The notes beneath the pieces are model-generated. The model was not told the origin of the DNA, searched no databases, and saw only the letters and a program-made list of their open reading frames with translations. A DNA stretch of 64,000 nt from Pseudomonas oryzihabitans (lineage in GTDB: Bacteria; Pseudomonadota; Gammaproteobacteria; Pseudomonadales; Pseudomonadaceae): NCBI RefSeq assembly GCF_001518815.1, contig NZ_CP013987.1, positions 785,001-849,000 of the forward strand, read 5' to 3'. Positions 36,543 through 45,535 of this stretch are shown here, one piece after another. The number at the start of each line of letters is the position of its first letter. Within the stretch, counting starts at the first letter, position 1. The position numbers and the translations under genes were made by a program.

Positions 36543-37592
36543 TTACAGCCGTGGATAGTCGATGTAGCCTACCGGGCCCTTGCTGTAGAAGGTATCCGGG
36601 TGCGGCTCATTGAGCGAGGCATCCTGCTCCAGGCGTTGCGGCAGGTCCGGGTTGGCGATGAAGGGCACGCCGAAAGCCACGGCATCGGCCTTGCCCTCGT
36701 CCAGCCAGGCGTTGGCCTTGTCCTTGTCGAACTTCTCGTTGGCGATATAGACGCCGCCGAAGGCTGCCTTGAGCTCCGGGCCGAGGCTGTCGCTGCCCGC
36801 CGCTTCGCGGATGCAGATGAAGGCCACCTGGCGCTTGCCCAGTTCGCGGGCCACGTAGCCGAAGGTGGCGGCGGGGTCGCTGTCACCCATGGTGTGCATG
36901 TCGCCGCGGGTGGACAGGTGCATGCCGACGCGATCGGCGCCCCAGACGTCGATGCAGGCATCGGTCACCTCCAGCAGCAGCCGGGCACGATTCTCGATGG
37001 AGCCGCCGTAGGCATCGGTGCGCTGGTTGGTGTCGCTCTGCAGGAACTGGTCGAGCAGGTAGCCATTGGCACCATGAACCTCGACGCCATCGAAGCCGGC
37101 GCGCTTGGCGTTTTCGGCGCCACGGCGGTAGGCGGCGACGATACCCGGGATTTCCTCGGTTTCCAGCGCCCGTGGGGTGACGTAGTCACGCTTGGGACGC
37201 AGCAGGCTGACGTGGCCCTGGGCGGCGATGGCGCTCGGTGCCACCGGGAGTTCGCCATCGAGGTAGCGGGGATCGGAGATACGGCCAACATGCCAGAGTT
37301 GCAGGACGATACGGCCGCCGGCCTTGTGCACGGCGGTGGTTATGCGTTGCCAGCCGGCCACCTGTGCATCGGACCAGATGCCGGGGGTGTCGGGATAGCC
37401 CACGCCCATGGGATCCACCGAGGTGGCTTCGGTGATGATCAGGCCCGCCGAGGCGCGTTGCACATAGTATTCGACCATCAGGTCGCCCGGGACCCGGCCT
37501 GGCTCGGCACGGCAGCGGGTGAGGGGCGCCATGATGACGCGGTTGGGCAGTTCCAGGGCGCCGATCTTGATCGGCTCGAACAGCTGAGTCAT
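36543..37592 (-). CDS. nemA: Old yellow enzyme family alkene reductase (NemA-like)
   Basis: A 349-residue FMN-dependent TIM-barrel reductase that reduces activated C=C bonds and nitro or nitrate ester groups with NADPH. It starts LFEPIKIGALELPNRVIMAPLTRCRA (first 20: LFEPIKIGALELPNRVIMAP). The W in QLWHVGRISDP, the GVEVHGANGYLLDQF motif with His-Asn for substrate binding and TDAYGGSIENRARLLLEV are all in place. Third gene of an ArsR-MFS-reductase operon, 15 bases after the transporter. A detoxification role for electrophiles fits. Confidence 0.92.
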   Translation of the reverse strand: MTQLFEPIKIGALELPNRVIMAPLTRCRAEPGRVPGDLMVEYYVQRASAGLIITEATSVDPMGVGYPDTPGIWSDAQVAGWQRITTAVHKAGGRIVLQLWHVGRISDPRYLDGELPVAPSAIAAQGHVSLLRPKRDYVTPRALETEEIPGIVAAYRRGAENAKRAGFDGVEVHGANGYLLDQFLQSDTNQRTDAYGGSIENRARLLLEVTDACIDVWGADRVGMHLSTRGDMHTMGDSDPAATFGYVARELGKRQVAFICIREAAGSDSLGPELKAAFGGVYIANEKFDKDKANAWLDEGKADAVAFGVPFIANPDLPQRLEQDASLNEPHPDTFYSKGPVGYIDYPRL

Positions 37593-37607
37593 GGCTAGCT
37601 CTCTTGA

Positions 37608-38771
37608 TTAGCTGGCGGTCGCCAGGCCGCTCTTGCGGGCCTGGCTGGCGGTCAGCAGGGTGGCGATTAGGGCCAGCAGGGCGAGCCCGCTGGCGGCGAG
37701 GGGTACCGCGGTAAGACCCAGGCCGTGATCGATCACCAGGCCACCGACCCAGGCACCGAGGGCATTGCCCACGTTGAAGGCGCCGATGTTGAGGGTCGAG
37801 ACCAGGTTTGGTGCGTCCTTGCCGAAGGTGACCACGTTGATCTGCAGGGCGGGGACCGCGGCGAAGGCGGCGGCGGCCCAGAGGAAGAGGGTGATTTCGG
37901 CCGGCAGGAAGGCGTGGCCGGTCCAGCGCAGGGCGGCGGAGGTCAGCGCCAGGGCGATGAAGATGCCCACCAGGCTGGTAGCCAGGCGCCAGTCGGCCAG
38001 CCGGCCCCCGATGAAGTTGCCCAGGGTGAGGCCCAGGCCGATCAGCAGCAGGGTACCGGTCACGCCGCGGGGCGAGACGCCGGTGACTTCCTGCAGCAGG
38101 GGCGCCACATAGGTGAAGAGGGCGAACATGGAGGCGGCGAAGAACACCGTCATCGACAGCGCCAACCAGAAGCCCAGGCCGCGCAGGGCGAGCAACTCCC
38201 GACGCAAATCGGCGCGTGGCTGGTTGCGATCGGCTGGCAGGACCCGCCAGAGGCCGATCAGCGCGACCACGCCGATGGCTACCACCGCCCAGAAGGTCGA
38301 GCGCCAGCCAGCGGCCTGACCCAGGGCGGTGCCCAGGGGCACGCCCAGCACATTGGCCAGGGTCAGGCCAGTGAACATCAGGGCCACCGCCGAAGCGCGG
38401 CGATTCTCGGGAACCAGGCTCGCCGCCACGACTGCGCCGATACCAAAGAAGGCGCCGTGGCAGAGGGCGGTGACCACCCGGGCCAGCATCAGCATGTTGT
38501 AGCCGCTGGCCACCGCGCAGAGCAGGTTGCCGACGATGAAGATGCCCATCAGGGCGAGCAGGGCACGCTTGCGCGGCCAGTGGGCGGTGGCCAGCGCCAT
38601 GAAGGGTGCGCCGACGGCCACGCCCAGGGCATAGCCGGTGACCAGCCAGCCGGCGCTGGGAATGGACACGCCCAGGTCGGCGGCGACGTTGGGCAGGAGC
38701 CCCATGATGACGAATTCGGTGGTGCCGATGGCGAAAGCGCTCAGCGCCAGCACGATGAGAGAAGCGGGCAT
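37608..38771 (-). CDS. MFS efflux transporter (DHA1 family)
   Basis: A 387-residue, 12-helix permease. The start LIVLALSAFAIGTTEFVIMG is typical of the AraJ/YdhP/SotB-like drug:H+ antiporter branch, and the A-motif-like loop 'ATAHWPRKRALLALMGIFIV' lies between helices 2 and 3. It probably exports a toxic compound or sugar. Its place between an ArsR regulator and an old yellow enzyme suggests joint induction by a reactive compound. The actual substrate is unknown. Confidence 0.88.
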   Translation of the reverse strand: MPASLIVLALSAFAIGTTEFVIMGLLPNVAADLGVSIPSAGWLVTGYALGVAVGAPFMALATAHWPRKRALLALMGIFIVGNLLCAVASGYNMLMLARVVTALCHGAFFGIGAVVAASLVPENRRASAVALMFTGLTLANVLGVPLGTALGQAAGWRSTFWAVVAIGVVALIGLWRVLPADRNQPRADLRRELLALRGLGFWLALSMTVFFAASMFALFTYVAPLLQEVTGVSPRGVTGTLLLIGLGLTLGNFIGGRLADWRLATSLVGIFIALALTSAALRWTGHAFLPAEITLFLWAAAAFAAVPALQINVVTFGKDAPNLVSTLNIGAFNVGNALGAWVGGLVIDHGLGLTAVPLAASGLALLALIATLLTASQARKSGLATAS

Positions 38772-38787
38772 GAAGATTCCTTGCAGA

Positions 38788-39078
38788 CTAGAGGTCGCGG
38801 GCGAGGCGTTGCAGAAAGGCCTGGATGGCGGCCTCGTCGCGTTGGTAGAACACCCATTGGCCGATTCGCCGCGTGGTGACCAGCCCGGCCCGGGTCAGCA
38901 CCGCCAGATGCGCCGACACCGTGGACTGCGACAGCCCGGCTCGGGCCTCGATCTGGCCGGCACAGACGCCAGTGCCCAGGTCGTGTTCCTGATGCGGGAA
39001 GTACTGCTGGGGATCACGCAGCCAGCCTAGGATCTGGCGGCGCAAGGGATTGGCCAAGGCTTTGAGGATCTCGTCCAT
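38788..39078 (-). CDS. ArsR-family repressor
   Basis: A 96-residue winged-helix regulator. 'ILKALANPLRRQILGWLRD' and the recognition helix in LSQSTVSAHLAVLTRAGLV are typical, ending with TTRRIGQWVFYQRDEAA. A single cysteine (GVCAGQIE) sits just before the recognition helix, in the place where thiol- or metal-sensing ArsR members have theirs. The gene heads the operon with the MFS and reductase genes and is likely its repressor. Inducer unknown; metal sensing is doubtful with one Cys. Confidence 0.88.
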   Translation of the reverse strand: MDEILKALANPLRRQILGWLRDPQQYFPHQEHDLGTGVCAGQIEARAGLSQSTVSAHLAVLTRAGLVTTRRIGQWVFYQRDEAAIQAFLQRLARDL

Positions 39079-39127
39079 CGCGGTCGTATCGTCATATTGG
39101 GTTGTTACGAACCTTAGATCGTAAAAA

Positions 39128-39148
39128 ATCGATGTGCAAGCTATCGAT
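39128..39148. promoter_or_regulatory. ATCGAT-N9-ATCGAT dyad upstream of the ArsR gene
   Basis: Two ATCGAT hexamers (39128-39133, 39143-39148), each palindromic, lie 50-70 bases upstream of the repressor start in an A/T-rich stretch. It is a possible operator; ArsR operators are often interrupted AT-rich dyads. Weak evidence. Confidence 0.3.
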
Positions 39149-39296
39149 ATTTGATTTCTTCAATCGCCTGGTTAGAGCCTTGCTATTGCGATAAGTGTCC
39201 GGGCGTACCGCTTCGTTCAGTTGCGATTCAGATCACGCAGCTAGAATCGCAAGGTGCGGCCCTGTCCGCCGCAATGGATTTTCAAGGAGTAAAGAC

Positions 39297-39992
39297 ATGG
39301 CGCTGCCCACTCGTATGCTTCTCGCCAGCCTGGCCTTGGCCACCCTGGCGGGATGCGCATCCCCCAATCTCTACGAAAACCAGGGTCAGGCCAGCGGTGG
39401 CACTTCCAATACCGCCAAGTACGGTGGCCTGGGTGCCCTGGCCGGTGCGGTCGCCGGTGCCGCCATCGATCACAATCACCGGGGCAAGGGCGCGCTGATC
39501 GGTGCCGCTGCCGTGGGCGCGGCCGCCGCCGGCTATGGCTACTATGCCGATCGCCAGGAAGCCGAACTGCGTCGGCAGATGGAAAATACCGGTGTCGAGG
39601 TGCAGCGCCAGGGCGACGACATCAAGCTGATCATGCCGGGCAACATCACCTTCGCTACCGATTCCGCCGATATCGCCAATAGCTTCTACAAGCCGCTGAA
39701 CGATCTGGCCAATTCCTTCAAGCAGTTCGATCAGAACAGCATCGAGATCGTCGGCTACACCGACAGCACCGGCAGCCGTGCCCACAACGTCGAGTTGTCC
39801 CAGCGGCGGGCGCAAAACGTCGCCGGCTACCTGACCGCTCAGGGCGTGCCCGCGGTGCGGCTGAGCACCCGCGGCGCCGGTCCCGACGCGCCCATCGCCA
39901 GCAACGCCACCGCCGATGGTCGCGCGCAGAATCGCCGCGTCGAGGTCAATCTGCGTCCGCTTCCCGGCGCGACTGGCGCCACCGCCCAGTAG
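39297..39992 (+). CDS. OmpA-family lipoprotein (YiaD-like)
   Basis: A 231-residue outer-membrane lipoprotein from ATG 39297 with a CAAGGAG ribosome binding site. The signal ends LATLAGC, giving an acylated Cys. Gly-rich glycine-zipper segments (GGLGALAGAVAGAAIDHNHRG and GAAAVGAAAAGYG, residues about 40-85) precede an OmpA domain (about 110-225) with NSIEIVGYTDSTGSRAHNVE, LSQRRAQNVAGYL and NRRVEV, which binds peptidoglycan diaminopimelate. It thus ties the outer membrane to the wall. YiaD of E. coli has the same layout. Confidence 0.9.
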   Translation: MALPTRMLLASLALATLAGCASPNLYENQGQASGGTSNTAKYGGLGALAGAVAGAAIDHNHRGKGALIGAAAVGAAAAGYGYYADRQEAELRRQMENTGVEVQRQGDDIKLIMPGNITFATDSADIANSFYKPLNDLANSFKQFDQNSIEIVGYTDSTGSRAHNVELSQRRAQNVAGYLTAQGVPAVRLSTRGAGPDAPIASNATADGRAQNRRVEVNLRPLPGATGATAQ

Positions 39993-40015
39993 CGACCGCT
40001 CGTCGTCCGCGACCC

Positions 40016-40058
40016 GCAGTTTCCGCGCCCTGGTGAAGGGTTGCGGAAACTGCTTTTT
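40016..40058 (+). terminator. Rho-independent terminator after the OmpA-family lipoprotein gene
   Basis: GCAGTTTCCGC / GCGGAAACTGC forms an 11-bp perfect stem with a 16-base loop, followed by TTTTT, 23 bases after the stop codon. Confidence 0.9.
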
Positions 40059-40241
40059 CATTTTGCGCTCTGATAGACGTCGCGAAGGCTTCCTCCTGTC
40101 AAATTGCAGGCGGCAGGCGCCTGTCCGGCTGCTACGCTAGTAGGGTTGGAGCGACACATCGCATAACGGACACGAAGGGAAGGGGTAGCCAGCCGCTTAT
40201 GGCTGCTGCACGGCGGCAGAAGCCGCGGGGAGAAAGGCTTG

Positions 40242-42380
40242 ATGGAGTGCCCGTTGCCGCAGACAGAGCAAGGCCCGGTATTGCTGGTGGTGGACGACCG
40301 CCAGGAGAACCTGTTCGCCATGCAGGCTGTGCTGGAGGTCGGAAATTGGCGGGTGATCACGGCCGCCTCGGGTGAGCGCGCCCTGCAATACCTGCTGGAC
40401 GAAACCGTCGACCTGGTGCTGCTCGACGTCCAGATGCCGATCATGGATGGCTTCGAGGTGGCGCGCATCATGCGCAGCAACCTGCGCACCCGTTTCACTC
40501 CGATCATCTTCGTCTCCGCCGAAGCCCATTCCTACGAATCGGTGCTGCGTGGCTATGCCACCGGCGCGGTCGACTACCTGCTCAAACCGGTCGATCCCAA
40601 CATCCTCCGGCATAAGGTGCGCTCGCTGCTCGATCACGAGCGCAATCGCCGCGAACTGCTGCAGGCCACCCAGCAGCTGGAGCTGGCCAAGTCCTTCAGC
40701 GATTCGCTGCTCGACAATGCCGCCGAGGGTATCCTCACCGTCAACGAACAGGGGCGGGTGACCTTCGCCAATGCCGCCATCGCCCGCATGCTCAGATGCA
40801 GCGTCAGCGATCTGGTGCACGCCAACTTTCTCGATTTCCTCGAAGGCGGCAACGGTCTCGACGACTGGCAGACCTCGCCCTTCATGGAGCACTACGACCG
40901 CCGCGAGACCTATCGCCTGCACGACGCGCGCCTGCGGACCAACCGCGGCGACAGCCTGCCGGTGGCGCTGTCCTGCGCGCCGCTGCCACGCATGCAGCGC
41001 GCCATGGTCATCATCGCGCTGGACATGTCGCGCATGCGCGAGCTGCAGGACCAGCTCGAATCCCAGGCCGTCACCGATGCCCTGACCGGGCTGCTCAACC
41101 GCCGTGGCTTCAACCAGACGCTGGAAGCGGCGCTGGCGCGCAGTGGTCGCAACGGCAAGCGCATGGCCGTGCTCTACATCGACCTCGACGGCTTCAAGCG
41201 CATCAACGATTCCCTCGGCCACGAAGCGGGTGACCGGGTGCTGTGCATCGTCGCCGAGCAGCTCAAGAGCTGCATGCGGCCCTACGACATCCTGGCGCGC
41301 ATGGGTGGCGACGAATTCACCGCCCTGCTCGATTCCCTGGAGCATCCCGAGGATGCCGCCCGGGTCGCCGAGAAGCTGCTGGAGCTGTTGGCCACGGTGC
41401 ATCGCATCGACGGCATGGAAGTCAGTCTGGGCGCCAGCATCGGCATCGCCAGCTATCCCGATTGCGGCCATACCGTGGACGGCCTGCTGCGCTCGGCCGA
41501 CATCGCCATGTACGAGGCCAAACGCGGTGGGCGCCAGCAGTACCGCTTCTTCTCGCCGGAAATGAATGGCCGTGCCCGCTCACGACTGATGCTCGAAGAG
41601 AGCGTGCGCAATGCCATCGATAACAAGGATTTCGTCCTCGCCTACCAGCCGCAGGTCTATCTGCGCGATGGTCGCCTGCGCGGCTTCGAGGCGCTGCTGC
41701 GCTGGGAGCACACGGTGGCCGGCAAGGTCTCGCCCAGCGTCTTCATCCCGCTGCTGGAAGAGACCCGGCTGATCAATCGCATCGGCGACTGGATCTTCCG
41801 CGAAGGCGCGACCAAGCTGCAGTCCCTGCAGGAGATCTATGGCGACGAGCTGCTGCTGAGCATCAACCTCAGCCCCGTGCAATTCGGCATGCCGCAACTG
41901 GCGGAAAGCCTGCGCCAGATCATCGAGACTCACCATCTGCGGCCCGAGCAGATGGAAATCGAGGTGACCGAGTCGGCGCTGATGCACGACATCGACTACA
42001 CCCGGGCGCAGCTGTCGCAATTGCGTGCCCTTGGCGTGCGCATCGCGGTGGACGACTTCGGTACCGGCTATTCCTCGCTGGCCTACCTGCGTCACTTCGA
42101 GCTGGACACCCTGAAGATCGATCAGCTGTTCATCGCCAACATGCTGGACTCCTCGCGTGATGCTGCCATCGTCAGCACCATCCTCGAACTGGGTCGCAAC
42201 CTGGATCTGGAAGTCATCGCGGAAGGCGTGGAGACCCTGGAGCAGCGCGACTGGCTGATCGAGCACGGCTGCGAAATCATGCAGGGCTTCTTGGTCTCGC
42301 GGCCACTGAGCGCCGAGGTGACCGGACGCTTCCCCCAGCAGGTGGACTGGACCGCCCGGCGACCCGAACCGACGCTCTAG
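40242..42380 (+). CDS. REC-PAS-GGDEF-EAL c-di-GMP enzyme
   Basis: A 712-residue cytosolic protein from ATG 40242 (a TTG just before it is not needed), with a GGGAGAAAGG ribosome binding site. The receiver (about 14-130) has its phosphoacceptor in LVLLDVQMPIMDGFEV and Lys in YLLKPVD. A PAS domain (about 150-265) follows, then GGDEF (ARMGGDEFTALLD, intact active site) and EAL (GFEALLRWEH, EIEVTESALM, DDFGTGYSSLAYL, EVIAEGVET, all catalytic motifs kept). It could both make and break c-di-GMP under phosphorylation control. No kinase is adjacent. Confidence 0.93.
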   Translation: MECPLPQTEQGPVLLVVDDRQENLFAMQAVLEVGNWRVITAASGERALQYLLDETVDLVLLDVQMPIMDGFEVARIMRSNLRTRFTPIIFVSAEAHSYESVLRGYATGAVDYLLKPVDPNILRHKVRSLLDHERNRRELLQATQQLELAKSFSDSLLDNAAEGILTVNEQGRVTFANAAIARMLRCSVSDLVHANFLDFLEGGNGLDDWQTSPFMEHYDRRETYRLHDARLRTNRGDSLPVALSCAPLPRMQRAMVIIALDMSRMRELQDQLESQAVTDALTGLLNRRGFNQTLEAALARSGRNGKRMAVLYIDLDGFKRINDSLGHEAGDRVLCIVAEQLKSCMRPYDILARMGGDEFTALLDSLEHPEDAARVAEKLLELLATVHRIDGMEVSLGASIGIASYPDCGHTVDGLLRSADIAMYEAKRGGRQQYRFFSPEMNGRARSRLMLEESVRNAIDNKDFVLAYQPQVYLRDGRLRGFEALLRWEHTVAGKVSPSVFIPLLEETRLINRIGDWIFREGATKLQSLQEIYGDELLLSINLSPVQFGMPQLAESLRQIIETHHLRPEQMEIEVTESALMHDIDYTRAQLSQLRALGVRIAVDDFGTGYSSLAYLRHFELDTLKIDQLFIANMLDSSRDAAIVSTILELGRNLDLEVIAEGVETLEQRDWLIEHGCEIMQGFLVSRPLSAEVTGRFPQQVDWTARRPEPTL

Positions 42381-42560
42381 ACTGCGCTGATACCCTGCTC
42401 CGACCGGTGCCCGTCCATCGGGCCCGGGGCCTAGCCATGCCCCATCCAGAGCTTGCCGAGGTGCGCCGACCAAGGCCCAGTTAGCCAAACCGCGAACCTC
42501 ACTGAACGAACCCACGCGCGTGCCTTCTTATGCAATGGCCACAGGCACGGAGTAGGAAGC

Positions 42561-43715
42561 ATGCGGGGCGCCGTCTTTCCATGGCGGGAAAACAACAGGT
42601 TCGAATTGCTGGTGGACGGCGGTCGGTTCTTTCCGGCCATGCTCGAATCCATTGCTGGCGCCAGTCGCCAGATCGATGTCGAACTCTATCTGGTGGAAGC
42701 CGGGAGCTGCTCCGAACAGCTGCTCGTGGCGCTGACCGAGGCGGCCCGCCGGGGCGTCGCGGTGCGCTGCCTGTTCGATGGCTTCGGCACCCTGCGGATG
42801 GACGCCGGCTTGCGCCGCCAGCTGGAGGAAGCGGGCGCCGAACTGCGCCTCTTCAATCCCGTGCGCTTCGGCCACGGCCTGCACAATCTGCACCGCGATC
42901 ATCGCAAGATCTTCATCATCGACGGCGAAGAAGCCTTTGTCGGTGGCAGCGGCGCGACCGATGACTTCTGGGATCCGGCCAAGAGCGACTGCAACTGGCA
43001 CGAGGTGATGGTGCGTATCCAGGGGCCGCTGGTGGAAGACTGGCTGGCGCTGTTCGAGCGGCAATGGGAGGCGGTCGGTCGCCGCCGCGCCTGGAAGCCG
43101 CGTCCGCGCCGCGGCCGCGAACGCCCACCACCACCACCGGCCGCCCAGGAAGGGCAGGGCCGGGTGGCCTATGCCGATGCCCGCCAGCACCGCGATATCC
43201 TCCAGGCGCTGATTCGTGCCCTGGTAGGGGGCCGCGAGCGCATCTGGTTCGCCACCCCCTATTTCCTGCCGACCTGGCGCGTGCGCTGGGCGTTACGGCG
43301 CGCCGCACGCCGCGGCGCGGACGTACGCCTGCTGCTCACCGGCCGGCATACCGACAACCCCCCGGTACGTTTCGCCGGGCAGCGCTACTACCGCAGCCTG
43401 TTGCGCGCCGGTGTGCGCATCTACGAATACCAGCCCAGGTTCATCCACGCCAAGATGGTGCTGGTGGACAACTGGGTCAGCGTCGGTTCCTGCAACTTCG
43501 ATCACTGGAATCTGAGATTCAATTTGGAAGCCAACGTCGAAGCGGTCGATCGCGGCCTGAGCCAGGCGGTGGCGGCCAGCTTCGTCAAGGATTTCGCCCA
43601 GAGTCGCGAGATCACCCTGGAGTTCTGGCGCAGTCGTCCCTGGTGGCGGCGCGCCCGCGAATGGCTATGGGGCTCGCTGGATCGTTTGGTGATTGGTGTA
43701 CTGGGGCGCGGTTAG
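42561..43715 (+). CDS. clsB: Phospholipase D-family cardiolipin synthase (ClsB type)
   Basis: A 384-residue enzyme from ATG 42561 with a GGAGTAGGAAG ribosome binding site; the upstream in-frame part is not conserved. It lacks the N-terminal membrane helices of ClsA. Two HKD sites are intact: LHRDHRKIFIIDGEEAFVGG and RFIHAKMVLVDNWVSVGSCN. ClsB-type enzymes make cardiolipin or phosphatidylglycerol. A basic stretch rich in Arg and Pro around residues 175-195 is unusual. It lies between the c-di-GMP protein and an acyltransferase gene; a joint role in the envelope is inference. Confidence 0.87.
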   Translation: MRGAVFPWRENNRFELLVDGGRFFPAMLESIAGASRQIDVELYLVEAGSCSEQLLVALTEAARRGVAVRCLFDGFGTLRMDAGLRRQLEEAGAELRLFNPVRFGHGLHNLHRDHRKIFIIDGEEAFVGGSGATDDFWDPAKSDCNWHEVMVRIQGPLVEDWLALFERQWEAVGRRRAWKPRPRRGRERPPPPPAAQEGQGRVAYADARQHRDILQALIRALVGGRERIWFATPYFLPTWRVRWALRRAARRGADVRLLLTGRHTDNPPVRFAGQRYYRSLLRAGVRIYEYQPRFIHAKMVLVDNWVSVGSCNFDHWNLRFNLEANVEAVDRGLSQAVAASFVKDFAQSREITLEFWRSRPWWRRAREWLWGSLDRLVIGVLGRG

Positions 43716-43809
43716 CAGCCCCAGATGTCAGGTGCGGGTAACATAACCGATCCGGTGCGGTAGGCCGGACCCATCGTCCCGCGGACGAGGCCAGACGAGT
43801 AACGCCTTA

Positions 43810-45096
43810 GTGCAGAATTTAGATAAACACCGCTTCATTGGTCTGGAGTGGCTCAGGTTCCTGATGGGTTTCTATGTGGTCGTCTACCACACCATCCATT
43901 TCTATCCCGAGCGCAAGACCATTCCCCTGCTGGACGAAATCACCAGCATGGGCTTCTTCGCCACCAGCACCTTCTTCGTGCTCTCCGGTTTTCTGCTCGC
44001 CCATGTCTATTGCGGTCGCGGCAGCCTGCGTGAGCCGGCGCGCAGCTTCTGGGTCAAGAGATTCGCCAACCTCTATCCGATCCACATCTTCGCCCTGCTG
44101 CTGGCGATGGCGGTGGTGACCTGGATCGGCAACCTCGGCATACCGCCAGGCGCGGCCACGGCCAGCATTCGTTTCGTGGTGTTCGACACCAACGAGCCCC
44201 TGGCGCGCACCAACCCCGAGTTGTTCCAGCACTTCATGAGCAATGGCGAGCTGGCCTTCAACGCCGTGTTGCAGCTGTTCATGCTGCAGGCCTGGAATCC
44301 CTATTACCTGACCTTCAACGCGCCGCTCTGGTCGATTTCCGCGCTGTTCTTCTTTTACCTCACCTTTCCCAAGCTGGCCCCGCGACTGATGACCAGCAAG
44401 CGGCCCTGGCAGCTGTTGCTGCTGGTATGGGTGCTCTACCTGATCCCGCCGCTGCTGGTGATCGCCAACCAGAACTACGGCATGCCCTTCACCGGTCTCC
44501 TGCAGCGGGTACCGCTGTTCCGTCTGCCGGAGTTTCTCGCTGGCATCCTTCTGTATGCGATCTTCCGGCGCCAGTACCAGCGCGGCTGGGCGCCGTCGGA
44601 GCGGCAGCGGATGCTGTTGGCGAGCTACTTGATCCTGAGCTTCGCCGTGGGGACTGCGCTGTTCACTCATGGGCCCAAGTTCTGGTATTTCCTCTTCCAC
44701 AACGGCCTGTTCCTGCCGTCGCAGCTGATCCTGGTCTACCTGGCCGCCCTGGCGAGGGAGCCTGCCAGTGAACTCATCCGCCATTGGTCGCCCCGGCTGG
44801 GGGCCGCGTCACTGTCCATGTTCGCCCTACATGTACCCCTGTCGGGCATCTACATGACCCTGGAACAGCTGATCGGTGGGAATCTCAAGGCGTGCCTGAG
44901 CGGCAATCGCGAGGTCTGCATCGCCGGGGCGGGGGCCTATACCAATTCCATCGTCTGGTATTGGCTGTTCCTGTTGGCGGTGGTGGTGCTTTGCGTACTG
45001 TTCCAGGAGCGGCTGGTGGTGCCGACCCGCAAGCGCATCCTCGCGGTGCTACTGCCACGGCTGGCGCCGCAGCAGAAGCCACCTGCGCCAGGCTAG
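43810..45096 (+). CDS. Acyltransferase 3 family membrane protein
   Basis: A 428-residue membrane protein with about ten helices. GTG 43810 is chosen because the next ATG (43864) would cut off the conserved 'RFIGLEWLRFL' segment. The catalytic His is in VVYHTIHFYPE, and SFWVKRFANLYPIHIFALL matches the R-F-x-R-(L/I)-x-P signature. Such enzymes (OafA, NodX relatives) move acetyl or succinyl groups onto sugars of lipopolysaccharide or exopolysaccharide. The ribosome binding site is weak. Substrate unknown. The stop TAG shares CTAG with the stop of the convergent ABM gene. Confidence 0.85.
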   Translation: MQNLDKHRFIGLEWLRFLMGFYVVVYHTIHFYPERKTIPLLDEITSMGFFATSTFFVLSGFLLAHVYCGRGSLREPARSFWVKRFANLYPIHIFALLLAMAVVTWIGNLGIPPGAATASIRFVVFDTNEPLARTNPELFQHFMSNGELAFNAVLQLFMLQAWNPYYLTFNAPLWSISALFFFYLTFPKLAPRLMTSKRPWQLLLLVWVLYLIPPLLVIANQNYGMPFTGLLQRVPLFRLPEFLAGILLYAIFRRQYQRGWAPSERQRMLLASYLILSFAVGTALFTHGPKFWYFLFHNGLFLPSQLILVYLAALAREPASELIRHWSPRLGAASLSMFALHVPLSGIYMTLEQLIGGNLKACLSGNREVCIAGAGAYTNSIVWYWLFLLAVVVLCVLFQERLVVPTRKRILAVLLPRLAPQQKPPAPG

Positions 45097-45461
45097 CGGC
45101 GAAAACCTTCGGCCATGACGAAGAAGCGGGCGTTCAGCGCCGCCAGTGGCTCGCGTAGCTGCTCCAGCTGATCGGCCGCGCCGAATACCTCGAAGCGTTC
45201 CAGCGTCGCGATGGCCTGGGCCTGTTCCAGCAGATCGCCGACGTTGTCCAGGTGAGCAAGTAGCGCCTGGGCGTCGCGATAGCCTTCACGGCAACGCGCC
45301 GTGGCGCCGTCGTAGCAGAAGCCGTAGTAGAGGCAGCCGGGTTCGCTCTGGGTGCGCTGCAGCATGGCCTCGCCCAGGCGCTTGAAGGCCTCGACCTGAT
45401 CAGGCTGGATGGCGAAGACGGGGGCCAGGCTGCAGACGGAATCGCTGGGAAGAGTAGGCAT
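45093..45461 (-). CDS. ABM-domain (antibiotic biosynthesis monooxygenase-like) protein
   Basis: A 122-residue protein with the dimeric ferredoxin-like fold of the ABM family. Visible marks are FAIQPDQVEAFKRLGEAML, the strand 'EPGCLYYGFCYDG' and the HLDNVGDLLEQ helix. ABM domains occur in heme-degrading and quinol monooxygenases, but many are of unknown activity. Likely cytosolic. It shares its stop palindrome with the acyltransferase gene. It may be cotranscribed with the SnoaL-like gene 74 bases upstream. Confidence 0.75.
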   Translation of the reverse strand: MPTLPSDSVCSLAPVFAIQPDQVEAFKRLGEAMLQRTQSEPGCLYYGFCYDGATARCREGYRDAQALLAHLDNVGDLLEQAQAIATLERFEVFGAADQLEQLREPLAALNARFFVMAEGFRR

Positions 45462-45535
45462 GGGAGCTCCAGGGGGCAGGGATCGTCTCCATGCGACCCC
45501 TGCGCGCGGACAGTGCTCCCGCCAGCTGACGGACG

